Source of the DNA: Salvator merianae
Lineage: Eukaryota > Chordata > Lepidosauria > Squamata > Teiidae
Assembly: GCA_003586115.2 (NCBI GenBank)
Contig: QVOM02000001.1
Location: forward strand, 18,641,723 to 18,705,722
DNA: 64,000 nucleotides
Direction: 5' to 3'
The position numbers were made by a program, and so were the translations under genes. The notes under the pieces were generated by a model, which worked only from the letters and a program-made list of their open reading frames with translations, had not been told where the DNA came from and did no database searches. Within the stretch, counting starts at the first letter, position 1; every line of letters begins with the position of its first letter. Positions 12,487 through 23,220 of the stretch are shown here, piece by piece.

Positions 12487-12620
12487 GGCTGTATCCAGAT
12501 GTTGTTTGTTCTGCTATATTTGGATATTCCAGAACAAAATATGGATATTCCAGAGTATTCATGCATTATTTCAGAATATCTAAATATAGTGGAATATGTA
12601 AACAACACCTGGATGCAGCC
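12487..12620. mobile_element. Short palindromic MITE (GGCTGTATCCAGATG termini)
   Basis: The ends GGCTGTATCCAGATGTTGTT and AACAACACCTGGATGCAGCC are inverted repeats. The interior is also largely self-complementary, with repeated TGGATATTCC blocks, so the whole 134 bases could fold into one hairpin. Confidence 0.6.
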
Positions 12621-13304
12621 TTTGTCTTCATCCAAAACTGTGCAGTCTAGACAAACTTAGGATTGTGAGGATTGTGAGTTCATGCCATGAATAACTCTCA
12701 AGATTGCTGGTCCTCAGCACCAAGAAGTTTTTCAAGCTGCTGCTCTGGATCAAGCTGTGTACCTTCATGTATAAGATCAGAGAGATTCAGCTTCCTTATC
12801 ATTTGTGCTGGCTTCCGTAGCAGACATTTGTGGGTTGGATAATAAGCTAAAATTATGGCAAGACAGGCAGGAGACCTGTGAACTGCTATTAATAACTGCT
12901 CCCTTCTGTATTCAAGCATTCATCTATATAGTGACTGTAGGATCAGACTTATTGCCTTGAGGAGATGAGGATGGCTACTCCACATGACAGAATGATTCTG
13001 CCATGATTCAGGTTCTCTAGATCAGGGCTGGCCTTGACATTCCAGGTGCTACTGCATTTATTTATTTTACATTTCTGCCCTATGGGCTGCAATAATTAAA
13101 ACAATAGAAAACAGGAATAACGCCATAAAAACAGCATGTAAAGTAGTTCAAAATTAAATCTGAAGTTGCAACTATATAAAAACTGCCTCTTTAACTGAAG
13201 ACCCAGGCAAAGAGGTACATGTTCACCTGCTGTTGAAAGAGACAGCGATGGTCCTTGGTGCCCCTAAGAAGGGAGGCCAGGAGGCCATTCCACAGTCTGG
13301 GAGT

Positions 13305-13378
13305 TATTATTTATTTATATTTTCATCCTGCCCTGTATCCAAAGGTCTCAGGGCAGGTTACAGCAGTAAAACAAATTA
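13305..13378 (-). mobile_element. LINE 3'-end fragment
   Basis: TTATTTATTTATATTTTCATCC, then CTGCCCTGTATCC and GGTCTCAGGGCAGG, is the inverted 3' end of an L2/CR1-like LINE. It abuts the next LINE tail. Confidence 0.5.
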
Positions 13379-13640
13379 AAAGAACATAAGAACAAAAGAG
13401 GAACCCTGCTGGATCAGGCCACGGCCCATCTAGTCCAGCATCCTGTCCCGCACAGTGGTCCTCCATTTGCTTCTGGGCATCCTCAAACAGAAGACCAAGG
13501 CAAAACCTTCACCTGCTCTCGCCTCCCTGAAAATAAGCTTTAGAGAAATCCTGCCTGTCTGTCCACCCTGGAAGCAATACCTAGGCAACCATTCTAGTAG
13601 TCGTTGATACACCTGACCTCCATGAATCTGTCCAAAAGAA
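13379..13640 (-). mobile_element. CR1-type LINE 3' end (TTCTTATG-tail family)
   Basis: The + strand begins AAAGAACATAAGAACAAAAG and continues CCTGCTGGATCAGGCC, CTAGTCCAGCATCCTG, GGAAGCAATACCTAGGCAACC. It matches the 3' part of the LINE at 60504-62135 in the same orientation. Confidence 0.8.
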
Positions 13641-14599
13641 CCCACTAAAAAAACATACCAGTGCCTGAAGTGGGGCGGGGAAGCTGTTTCTCAGTCAAAG
13701 GCCAGGGTGAATAGGTGTGTCTTAATGTGTTTTGTGCTAAACAAACACAAGCAACTCTGCTCAACCTGTTGTGTGCTAAACAAACACAGTTGTTTGAAAA
13801 CATTGTTCACAATAATAGAACATTGTTCGTCAAACATTGCATCATTGGGGAAAAAATCCCTTAAATATCCTACCCTATAGCTTGTTTCAATACCATTTCT
13901 TCATAACAGTTTAAAGGAAACATGCTTCTTTTGATCGTTCAGGCAGTTCTGGTCTCAAACACACACAATTACCCTACAAATGTGCTGTTATTCTACAAAT
14001 ACAGAATAACAGCACATTTAAAGAGGGAGACATTTAATTGTAGAGTAAGGGTATGGAACCCTTTTTTTTTAAACTCATTTTGTTGCTGCCCTTTCTAAGG
14101 TGACATTCTTCCATACAACCAACATTTCTTCATACATTGCTCCGTTGTAAGATATTTAAAGTTAAAAAGAAAACCAATTTCTGAACAACTTGAAACTCTG
14201 AATATCTTATTTCCATTATTTCTGTTCCACAGTATGAATTCCCAGTTGCATAATTTTAGATCCTGATCTACAGATCTTCCCTTTGTTCTAGCTTATGAAA
14301 TAATATCAAACTACACATTCTAGATTCTTGTTCTCCATCTTTCCACAAGTTAATAAGGTGATCAGCAATTTGCCAAGTTAATTGCTGAATAAGAACATCT
14401 ATCTGCACAGCTGAAAAATGTCCAATCAAATCCCAAGTAAGATCCAAGAAGAAAATAATTATACTTTCTGCTGCCTTTTCAGCTGTGTGATTGGCTTGCT
14501 TGTTTGTCCTTCGAAATCCCCAAATACTGAAAAGAAAGCTCTCTAGTGGGGTCTCTTGTGCTTAGCTTTTGAGAGTGGGGATAGTAATGAGATGGCCTT

Positions 14600-14800
14600 G
14601 CTGGTGGATCTCAGTACATATAGAGGTCTATATGGGAAGGGGCTGTTATAGGTCAATGTTAATGTTTTGAATTGGCCTTGGTAACAAATCAGCAACGAGT
14701 GCAGTTCTTCAAAGGCCAGCTGTGCCTGATAGTGGTCTTTACGACTTTCAAACAGTCTTCAAGGGCAGCCCCACATAGATTACATACAGTAGTCTAGTCT
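14600..14800. mobile_element. LINE-derived fragment
   Basis: GGTCAATGTTAATGTTTTGAATTGG, GTAACAAATCAGCAACG and CAGTAGTCTAGTCTTGG match the non-coding LINE text at 8190-8600. Diverged. Confidence 0.35.
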
Positions 14801-15743
14801 TGGACTTCCAGAACATGGCTAACTCTGGCTACACCCCTTATAAGTCCAAGCTAGTCTGGCTTGTGAGAAGGAACTATGAGAGATGTAGATTAGCAACACG
14901 TATAGGGCCATCATTTGCACAACCTCGCTCTAGTGATGCCATAATCTTTCCCCAGTTCACTGGGTATCTTACAAAGGTATCTGTGCCTTGCAGTAGAGAA
15001 CTGAGCCTGTGGTGCTTGGAGGGGTTGCTGCTGTGTAACTGTAACAGTTTGGCTCATTCCTTAATGTATTTTTAGGCAACCCAGGAGCCCTATCTGCACA
15101 TTTTTATATCCCCTTTCCATAGTGCTTTCTCTTTCCAAAGGAAAGAAACCGAAAGCTCACTGCAGTCTTCTTTCAGATGCAGTCTACCAGTCTTTCCCTA
15201 TCACTTGCCTCACCTGTCAGGGCTTTTGTTGCTGGCTTTTTACCTCCTGCCTTTTGAAGAAGCACACCTCTGGAACTGTGTTTTCCTATCCTGGGAATCA
15301 GTGGGATTGGAGCTGGCTCTGACTGGAATAGGATGACGTGGATGGAAACTGCAGGCGATGCTGAATGCCTTTCTCAGCACTAGGTCCTCCACTCTGCCCA
15401 GCTTATCTGTAAAAACACAGGATGCATTTGTGTCTCCTCTCTCTTCCAAGCAGGCTCTTTCCAACCTTTTCCTTATGCTGTTTCGTTCAGAGTAACTGTC
15501 TTCTCCCCATCCATCTTCAGTTAATGGGAATCCTCTGGATGCTCTCCCTGTCATTCAACCCCCCCCCTCCCATTTTCTGAATCCCCAGGCTATGTCTCAA
15601 CCAACTAACCAAACCTCTAGACCTCAGAGAAGGAGAGTAGTTTGAATGGAGGGTTAAAAAAAGTATGCAGTTTGTACAGGCCCTTACAACCAGGAGCAGC
15701 ATAATGCTGCTTCCAATCACAACTAACTGTGGAGAACTAATTT

Positions 15744-15917
15744 GGGCCTTTCTGCACTTGGCATTATTGAGGATTATATCCCAGAATAGGGACCTGCCAT
15801 CCACATGCTAGTACAAACTAATGAAAGGTCTTGCCCAGGCCCTACCATAGGTTGCACTAGCATGCAGATGGCAGGTCCCTATTCTGAGGTATAATCCGGA
15901 ATAGTGCAGAAAGGGTC
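15744..15917. mobile_element. GGGCC-TIR MITE, short type A3
   Basis: The ends GGGCCTTTCTGCACTTGG and AGTGCAGAAAGGGTC are inverted repeats. Subterminal parts are also inverted (GATTATATCCCAGAATAGGG near the left, CCCTATTCTGAGGTATAATCC near the right), so most of the 174 bases is palindromic. Close relatives are at 33963 and 34186. Confidence 0.75.
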
Positions 15918-15964
15918 AAAGTGTTCCATAGCCTTACTGGGAGCTGATAATCACCTCCCAGAAA

Positions 15965-16257
15965 GGTACGCTCACACTTAGCGTGCGGCGTGGTGGCCGG
16001 GCCTGCATGATCAGTCAATAGCGCCTGCTTGCTGTGCAGCCCTGCTGGTTTCCATGGTAGCAGCCTGATGCTTCCCGGCTGTTGCCATGATCAGGATCAA
16101 GCAAGGCTACCTGCATTCACATCACGAATGCTGGTAGCCTGGTTAAGGTAAAGCTCTAGGGCCATGCAGTGTAGACAGTGTCCATGCTGCGTGGTCAATT
16201 ATCATGTTAGAACAGACTAATTAGTCTGTTCTAATGTGGTAAGTGCAAAAACGCCCT
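15965..16257. mobile_element. GGGCC-type MITE, interior type A2
   Basis: The ends GGTACGCTCACACTTA and TAAGTGCAAAAACGCCC are inverted repeats. The interior shares GTTAGAACAGACTAATTAG, GGATCAAGCAAGGC and the CTGGTAGCCTG block with 3895-4425 and 34722-35201. Confidence 0.65.
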
Positions 16258-17150
16258 TTGACTATTCTGGAATAAAGTACTCCTAGGTGTGCTTTATTCC
16301 GGAATATCCAAAAACTGGAATAAATAGGTGGGGTCTAGATGCAGCATCAGTGTGTGTGTGTTTTGTGGAGGAGGGGCAGGTTTTGCTTGGACTGATATGC
16401 TATATGTCGGTTTCATGTTTTATCCAGAAACGCTTGTGCTTTCTTTTTTTTTAACTTGAGTTGAAAATGCTTTGAATAGGGCAGGATGATTTGTAATAAC
16501 TACACTTATCCCCTTTATCCATGCACTCACTATGTAGACTTTCATTTATAAGTTCTGTGTCTTTTACTACTTCATTGTGTTATTCAAAACAAAATTTTTG
16601 CTAACAAGTTCTGCCATCTGGAAAAGGGAATCCTTCCTTCCTTTTCCTAGATTGCAGACAATATACAGTACTGCAACTGAACATTTTGGTTTGGATCATG
16701 AAATATAGAAGGCATCTGGTTTGGTCTTTATGAGCTTAAAACTTTCAATTAATTGTTCATTAAATCATTAACTTTTCTTTTAGATTTAATGTTTTTATTA
16801 ATTGTCATTCATTCAGTTTTATTGTGTTAACATATCTGTTTCCTTATGTTGTTAGGCATTTTGGGAGATTTTGAAATGGGTTTGGAATAAGTTAAAAAAT
16901 TTCCCATTTAAATTAATGGAGCAACTGTTTTTGTTATTCAGACTTTCACTGTAAGGTCTGTTTTCAGAAGGCAGCTGAGTACAGATATGGGATGATTAGC
17001 ATATTGTGGCTTGTATTTCGGAGGCTACAGTCTATAGGACTACAGAAATAAGTTTTGGGCAAGAAATAGCAAGATTTCCAAATTTTATATTGTCTCATCT
17101 CTCCCAGCCCACAAGACCTGATCAACATATCATCCCTGCTTGAACTCCAT

Positions 17151-17153
<3 letters not shown>

Positions 17154-17204
<51 letters not shown>
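17154..17204. repeat. (TTTC)n microsatellite
   Basis: Twelve or more uninterrupted TTTC units. Confidence 0.95.
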
Positions 17205-17585
17205 GTTACCCCCATCAACTCCTTGTATCTCTTTCTTGTTTTGAATCTCTGCCTGTCCTCATCTTCCTGCTTACCTGACTAAAAATAAAAGGTCGAGTTT
17301 TTAGAAATCCCACAGAAACCCTGAATGCTAACAGTAGGGAACATCATTTAATCATTAATTGTTCTAATTCTAGTGAATTAATTTTCTGCTTCATTTCTAT
17401 TACAATTTATTCTTCTTGTGTTACATCATGACCGATCATAAACTAGCTATGAGGGGAAAGGGTGATATTTCTGGAGGGAGAGCACACCCGGAAGGTAAGC
17501 CCCAGGAAGATCTGTGTCCGGAGAGAGATTTGGTTGTCCTACATCCTAGATCAGCTCTTTGTTGGTTTTCTCTGCATAAGAGCTA

Positions 17586-18004
17586 GGGCCTTTTCACATT
17601 TACCTGAGGGAATGTCCCATGTGGATCACAGAAACACGGTTGCTGTCCTGGAAGCATCCCTTGGTGTTCCCTAGCCTTACTTGCTGTGGACAGGTTAAAA
17701 GTTGTCCACAAGCAGTTCTGCAGCATCGGGAATGGTTTGGGAGTGGTGCTTTTGCGCCCCTTCAGGGGCCACCTACCTGTAAAGCTGTGCTGCACCCTTG
17801 CACGCTGGATGAGACATCCCATTGCTGAATCATGGCAAGGAGTGTGTGGGACATCAGACATCGAGACACAAGGCCAGGAAGGCAGCTGGACAGGAACGGC
17901 CTGTTCCAGCACTCAGCATGCAAAATGCCCCAACTGTTCCTGTTGTGCACTGGCCTGGAATGGTCTTTGGAGACCATTCCAAAAAGGTAAGTTTGAATGT
18001 AGCC
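17586..18004. mobile_element. GGGCC-TIR MITE, related to type A1
   Basis: Starts GGGCCTTTTCACATTTACC just after TA and ends AAGTTTGAATGTAGCC just before TAA. The interior carries GGTTAAAAGTTGTCC and other blocks partly like A1. No coding content. Confidence 0.55.
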
Positions 18005-18053
18005 TAAGTCTACAGCATATGTTAGACTGGGTCCTCGATAGCAGTGCATCAGT

Positions 18054-18296
18054 ATGAAGGAGTTTCAGGATATGATATTAAATGAACTTAAAAGGTTTGG
18101 AGAAAAAATAACTGAAAAGCTTTCAGATCAAAAATCACCCTTCTCAAAGATTTCCACACTAAATTATTCTTTTTCTTTTTTTCTCTTTGGGAAGATAAGT
18201 GGCAGCTTCTATGCTTCTGAAAAACAACTGAAACAACATGAACAGCTTCTGAAAGCTCATTTTAGAGGAGCTCATCTGCAAGAAACTCAGCCATAA
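18054..18296 (+). other. Unassigned lysine/glutamate-rich open frame between two MITEs
   Basis: An ATG-initiated frame of 80 codons starting MKEFQDMILNELKRFGEK with a heptad-like K/E pattern, then a hydrophobic patch (FSFFLFGKISGSFY) and ending HLQETQP. It has no splice or expression evidence. The first part loosely recalls the coiled-coil of LINE-1 ORF1 proteins, but I cannot confirm this. It may be chance. Confidence 0.15.
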
Positions 18297-18318
18297 CTTG
18301 GCAATTCAACATGGATAA

Positions 18319-18634
18319 GTGCCTGTTTGCACTTCTCAGTATTGTGTGTCTGCACACTCACTAGTGAAGTGCATCCGCATTTTGTGGAGGCCCAGTGTGC
18401 AGCATTTGCACATACTTCTGGGTGTGAATGCTGCATTGCCTGGCTCTGTAGTCACACACTGCGTCCTTGGTCACCATGGCAGTGGCTGGACATTTCCCTG
18501 GCTGCTGTCATGGCAAGACGGCCAGCATTCACACTGCGAGTGCAGGAAGCCTGTTTCTGGGATGTTCCAGTCCTCGCAGTGCAGATGGCCGCCATAGACT
18601 ATTCCACCATGGAAAGTTCGGAATCGAAAAGGCC
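18319..18634. mobile_element. GGGCC-type MITE, interior type A1
   Basis: Starts GTGCCTGTTTGCACTTCTC directly after TAA and ends GAATCGAAAAGGCC. The interior matches 36041-36431 (TGTTCCAGTCCTCGCAGTGC, CACCATGGCAGTGGCTGG) and the inverted copy at 2560. Confidence 0.6.
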
Positions 18635-19448
18635 ACATTGCCACAGTCAAGAGCTAAAACCCTTAAACTATATTTCAGGACCTAATCACACAGGAATGGT
18701 TCTTCTCTCTTTCTGGCTGGAAGCAAAAGGTCATTTTAGTAGTTGGAAAAAAAACCAGAGAAAGAATTATTACTGTCAAAAATTGCAGTTTGTCTTCAGT
18801 TGACATTACTTAAGTGTATAGAGACTTTTTTGTTCCTAGTGTTTGTAAAAAGATCCTTCTGGTAACTTTGTAGACAAAAGTGAGTGAAACGTTTAACAAC
18901 TTATAGCTTACTTTTTGAAGTATCCAAAACTTATTGTACTCTTTGCCTCTGCCTAGTTGCAGTTTAAGCTTTTAAGAATAATAAAAAAGAATATTTCTCT
19001 CTCTCTTTTCCATCATAACTAGGTTTCATTATGTATGGAATCTCTGTTTATTTTTCTAGATTATGTGCACTATTTTTATCCTGTAATAGGTGACTAATGT
19101 ACAGTTCTTAGAAATATTTTATCCCTTGCTTCTATTTAGTTCATCATCTTATTTCATAGTTTGAAGAATGTGTATTTTTTATTTTTATTTTCTTATTTTT
19201 AAAATATAAAACCTAAGTCATAATTGTCAATCTGTTTTATTTCTCTGATTTAACTTGAAGAGAAAGCCATGTAAGATATATTTCTGAATGTACAAGCCAG
19301 GTCAGTTGTATGCCTTTGACTCATGTGTAATATTTTCCTCTCTGTTTCACCTTTTTTCTTCCTTCCTTTCTTTGGTTGTGTTAGCCCTTTTTTTTTTTTT
19401 TTGATAAATGTAAGTTGTTTTGGTTTTGGTAACAAACTTGCAATTCTT

Positions 19449-19477
19449 GATGATGATGATAATGATGATGATGATGA
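19449..19477. repeat. (GAT)n-like microsatellite
   Basis: About nine GAT units with one AAT interruption. It lies near a T-run at 19388-19402. Confidence 0.9.
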
Positions 19478-19941
19478 GACTTCTTCTAGTGTAGTGGTGT
19501 ACTTGAGAGTTTTTCATAAAAACACATGAACCACCTACTCCTTGTCTGGAGGAGGGAAGCAACAAGAGGCGAACAAAATACTGTCATGAAATATTCAAAA
19601 TAGCCGTGCAGTCTCCACAAGGGAGTTGGTGTTTAAGAGTGCTTGTGTGCCTTTCCTGGCTCCCTGTGAGGAAGGTAATGCATTTAACCAGTACACACCT
19701 GCTATGTCTTTCAGCCTTATCCAGGCTGAAAGTTGGCATCAGCTCGCACTGTGTGTTTTTGAATCTGTAAGTCCTGCACCAGCCTCCCAAAGGCAAATAT
19801 TGGGGCTTTCCACGATCCACATTAATCCCTACTCTGAAAATACACATAGCCACTTTATATTGCAACATCTGGCCCCACCCCCTTAGGATTGGAGAAGGCT
19901 GAAAAACCTCAGGAGGTGCAGGCATGTACAGTAAAGACATT

Positions 19942-20503
19942 GGGCCTGTTCACACTACAGCGGTAGTCCGTTCTTGTCCGTTTGCTGGAACGGAGGCTTC
20001 GCACTGCCGCGGGCGCGCGCCTCACCCTATCCGAACCACATCGTACCCGATTTGTACCTGATCCTGGGTAAGGCTAGACAAGTAAAAGCTTGTCTTCATT
20101 CCGATTTGCACGATGGAGTGAAGATGGGGGTAGGTGCTTTCACACTCCCATCCGTGTTTGAAATGGCGGCGGGGCGGGGCAGGGCTGACGCGGCTGCGCA
20201 TGAGTGGTCCAGTGCTTCATACCCCGGTCTGGTACTTCGTGCCCGGGATAGCCCTTTGGGCATGGCAGCCTAGCTGCCATTACGAAGCCAGCTCCGTAAG
20301 GAGCCCTCTGGTTACGAAGTGGAGCTCGATGGTACGAAGTGCAGTACCTAACTAGCGGATGCCATCCGCACTGTTCCCTCTGCTGGCTGGCTTCGGGTCC
20401 GTTCCTCTGGCTGGATGTGCGAATGGCAGCCAGCGTTCTCCAACCTCTCCGGTCTGAAGCCAACTACTGGGAATGGTCTACCGAGCTCAGTGCAGACAGG
20501 CCC
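19942..20503. mobile_element. Long CpG-rich GGGCC-TIR MITE, type A5
   Basis: Starts GGGCCTGTTCACACTAC and ends in GACAGGCCC. It shares CGTTCTTGTC-GTTTGCT, GGAAGGCTAGACAAGTAA-like text and AAATGGCGGCGGGG with 62141-62720. Unlike its surroundings it has many CpG dinucleotides (GCCGCGGGCGCGCGC), which suggests a recent insertion or protection from methylation-driven decay. No coding content recognised. Confidence 0.6.
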
Positions 20504-21555
20504 CATTATCTTATTTACAGTTCTTCTGATGTGTACAAGTGTTCAAAAGGTTTGGGTTTTAAGTGTGTTTATGCTGGATGCTGTAATAGTGAAGAAAAGG
20601 CAGCTGTGTGAGGCAGAGGCATGGCAAGCCTAGAGGACACCAAGGGATAAATAAACAAATTGACTGCTCAGGTACTCAGCAGCAAAGGTGGAGAGCAGCC
20701 CTTTGTTGGTACAGCCAGCCCTTGGACATCTACCCCTTTCCTGCTGTATTATCATTTTGTGTGCCTCATCTGAGGCTTTTAACTTGGATCATGCTATCAC
20801 TCTTGATTTGGGCCCCTACACCATGTTTGTTTCAAGAGCCCTTCTCATAGCTCCCCTTGAATTGGAGATGCAGGGCGTAATTTTTAGCAGAAACCCAGCC
20901 CAGGACCTCAGTAAAATCTAGTGTGGCTATTTTTTCTTCTTTGTAAAAGGAACTACTAATCACCTTAAGTTTGCGTTTTTGGATGTGTGTTGTAATCCTA
21001 ATCTGTTTTACAAACTGACTGATTCACTCAGTGGATATACTTCGCACTCACTTTCCTTCCATCTCACTCTCTGCTACTGTGATATGAGCAGAAGGATGAT
21101 ATAGCACAGTGTGTGTGGAATTTGAGAAGAAACCTAGTATGACCATAGTGGTGGTCCTCCAGCTAACAGGATTCCACAGTAGTTTCTCCTTGTCCAGGCA
21201 TATATTCTTAACACTTCATTAATATTTCCTGAAAGCAGTCTGAAATATTGATGTTAATTGCTCCTTTTGTTCTCCTTCCAATCCATTAAGCAGGTAAACT
21301 AACAGACCACTCTTTTAAATGGAGAAGGCTTAATGGATGACAGGGAGATGACCAGAATTACCCTGAATCCTCTTGGTGTGCTTGGGGGTGGTGGTCACCT
21401 GCACTATTGCCAGACGATACACCTACAGTGAACCATAGCTTGTGTGAAGAGAGATTCCTTAGCCGTCAGGATCTAGAAAAGTTGGGAGAAATCAACTATA
21501 TGGACAAGAAATGAAAGCCTGTTTTAATTAAATCTCTGACTGTCTTTCCTTGCAG

Positions 21556-21711
21556 GGGGAGCTTTTGAGCCCATGTCGCTGTGATGGTTCTGTCCGTTGT
21601 ACCCACCAGCCCTGCCTAATTCGCTGGATCAGTGAACGGGGTTCGTGGAGCTGTGAACTATGCTACTTCAAATACCAGGTGTTAGCCATTAGCACAAAGA
21701 ATCCCTTGCAG
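21556..21711 (+). CDS. MARCHF9: MARCHF9 coding exon 2 (RING-CH zinc-binding core)
   Basis: This 156-base exon encodes 52 residues in phase 0, starting [15 protein letters not shown] and ending ISTKNPLQ. It is preceded by a pyrimidine tract and CAG acceptor and followed by a GTAAGC donor. It carries the second part of a C4HC3 RING-CH domain: C7-x-C9, seven residues, H17-x2-C20, twelve residues, C33-x2-C36 (numbering within the exon). The first C-x2-C pair must lie in an upstream exon that is not in the window. MARCH-family ligases are membrane-anchored E3s that recruit an E2 through this domain and ubiquitinate surface membrane proteins, leading to endocytosis and lysosomal sorting. MARCHF4 and MARCHF11 are close paralogues in this exon; the assignment to MARCHF9 rests mainly on the last exon. 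Confidence 0.95.
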
Positions 21712-22539
21712 GTAAGCGCTGAAACCTTGACTAGCAGGCTGCTTTCTGGAGAGGGGCATGATGGGTAATCATTGAAACACGCACACACGTCGTACACTGC
21801 GAGCAAATCCAACCTCTTTCCCTGCACCCTCTTCCACTACCGGGTTGCTCTCTGTGGCTCCGAGAGTAGGCATATTTTTTGTAACCCTTATTTGGCTTTT
21901 ACGTTGGTTGTTAGGCTTATAGGACAAGGAATGTCTTATTTTTAGTTTGAACTGTTTTTCACGTGGATCATTTGTTTTAGCATTTCTGCAGTTTATTTTC
22001 AGTAGTTTGCTTTGGCCACTTCTGCGTGACCTTTGTGGATTGGGCTGACTGTTGCTGGGGAATGTGGTATCTGCTTAGCTGAGTGGTCCCCAGGAGGCTC
22101 TGCCTCCCAGGAAACACTCTAGCCACATGGGCCTTAAGCTTGGAGCTGTCACTGTGACAAAATCATGCCAGAAAACACTCCAGCAGAAGTCAACTTTAAA
22201 GTGATCTCCTGAATGTTCCTCAGCTGTGGGCTGGTCAGGCTGTCCATTATGCGAATGGCTGAACTGACCCTAAGTACGCGTGGAGCTTGGCATCATTTCA
22301 GTGGGCTCTAGAAACGGCTCTGAAAGAGGTTTTTGCAGGGTGCTGCGAAAATCCCCTCTGACCTGCAGCTTTGGAGGTCAGGGAACTTTTGTTCCCCTGC
22401 CTCCAAAGCTAGGCCAGCACGGTCCCTACTGCCTCTGCCTTCCTATACCAAATGATCTGATTTGGCACGGAAAGTGAGCTTCACATTTCACAGCAATGTG
22501 TGAAATGTTGAAGCTGCCTTCGAGGCGTTTAAAAAGTGA

Positions 22540-22790
22540 CAATTTAAAAAAAAAAAAATTTTTTTTTATTAAAACTTAAACACATTACAACAAATATAAC
22601 AATACAACAAGAAACTATACAAATACAATAAAGCAAAACCAGTCACCATCATAGAGAAAGGGAAAAAAGAAAGAAAACTACCACAACAATAATTCAAAGT
22701 TATAGGAGGGAGGTAAAAAACTTTCCTCCAATAAAGAATGTTGTTGAATCAAGGGGCTCCAAATGTCTGAAAAAAGATAATTTGGGGGTG
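22540..22790 (-). mobile_element. Possible antisense retroelement 3' end with poly(A)
   Basis: An A-run followed by a T-run at 22543-22568, then an A/C-rich stretch with AACACATTACAACAAA. On the minus strand it would end in AATAAA plus poly(A), like a LINE-1 3' end. The family is not certain. Confidence 0.3.
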
Positions 22791-22983
22791 TGAAGGGACA
22801 AATCAATAAATAATTATTCTGCTGGGCTGTGTGGGGCAGCACAACTAAATGTTAGCAGTAAATATGCCCCACAATAAGTGTGTCCTTGTAAGAGACAAAA
22901 GCATAGGAGGTGATATGCCTGTTAAGATCAGTTTTATAGGAGACCGTAAGCACATTGCTTTGTTGCGTTGATATCCTGATCAT

Positions 22984-23220
22984 GGGCTTTCTGTGCACTG
23001 GTTAACCTTTCCACTGTGGACCCTTCCACACTCTGTTGGTAGACTGGCCCAGTGGAGCTCCTGGAATACCGCATCCACACTGCAAACCCATCTACTCAAA
23101 GTCTGTACTACTACATCTGCATTGAACGAGGCCTTGGAGTGGGTCACACTGAAAAAGTGATGCTTTAGCCCATTCCATCTGTGGATAGCTTGTAAGTGGT
23201 CCATGTGACGTTCCAGGTTA
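22984..23220. mobile_element. Diverged MITE-like block
   Basis: Starts GGGCTTTCTGTGCACTGG, close to the GGGCC-family terminus, and includes TTTCCACTGTGGACCC and the CATCCACACTGC motif found in A1 copies. No matching right terminus was found, so the end is arbitrary; related-looking sequence may extend to about 23540. Confidence 0.25.

Larger units (their letters stand above)
1..21555 (+). other. Repeat-rich non-coding block, probably intron 1 of MARCHF9
   Basis: I find no exon of any recognisable host protein here. MARCHF9 exon 1 should be GC-rich and encode the first C-x2-C of the RING-CH domain, and no such sequence is present, so this block is read as the 3' part of intron 1. Recognisable repeats are listed separately. 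Between them, 4426-5596, 5864-7160, 8600-9880, 9933-10800, 12621-13050, 13641-14600, 14800-15743, 16258-17153 and 20504-21555 show only AT-rich or unremarkable sequence. 11270-11500 and 18950-19260 are T-rich and resemble LINE 3' UTR or poly(A)-proximal DNA, but I cannot name a family. Confidence 0.6.

Noticed and set aside
18327..18803. Plus-strand open frame of 158 codons
   Set aside because: It runs through the A1 MITE and its flank, and the same MITE recurs elsewhere without an open frame.
19960..20330. CpG island and first exon of MARCHF9
   Set aside because: The CpG-rich block recurs at 62141-62720 with the same ends, and no frame shows the MARCHF9 N-terminus or the first C-x2-C of the RING-CH domain.
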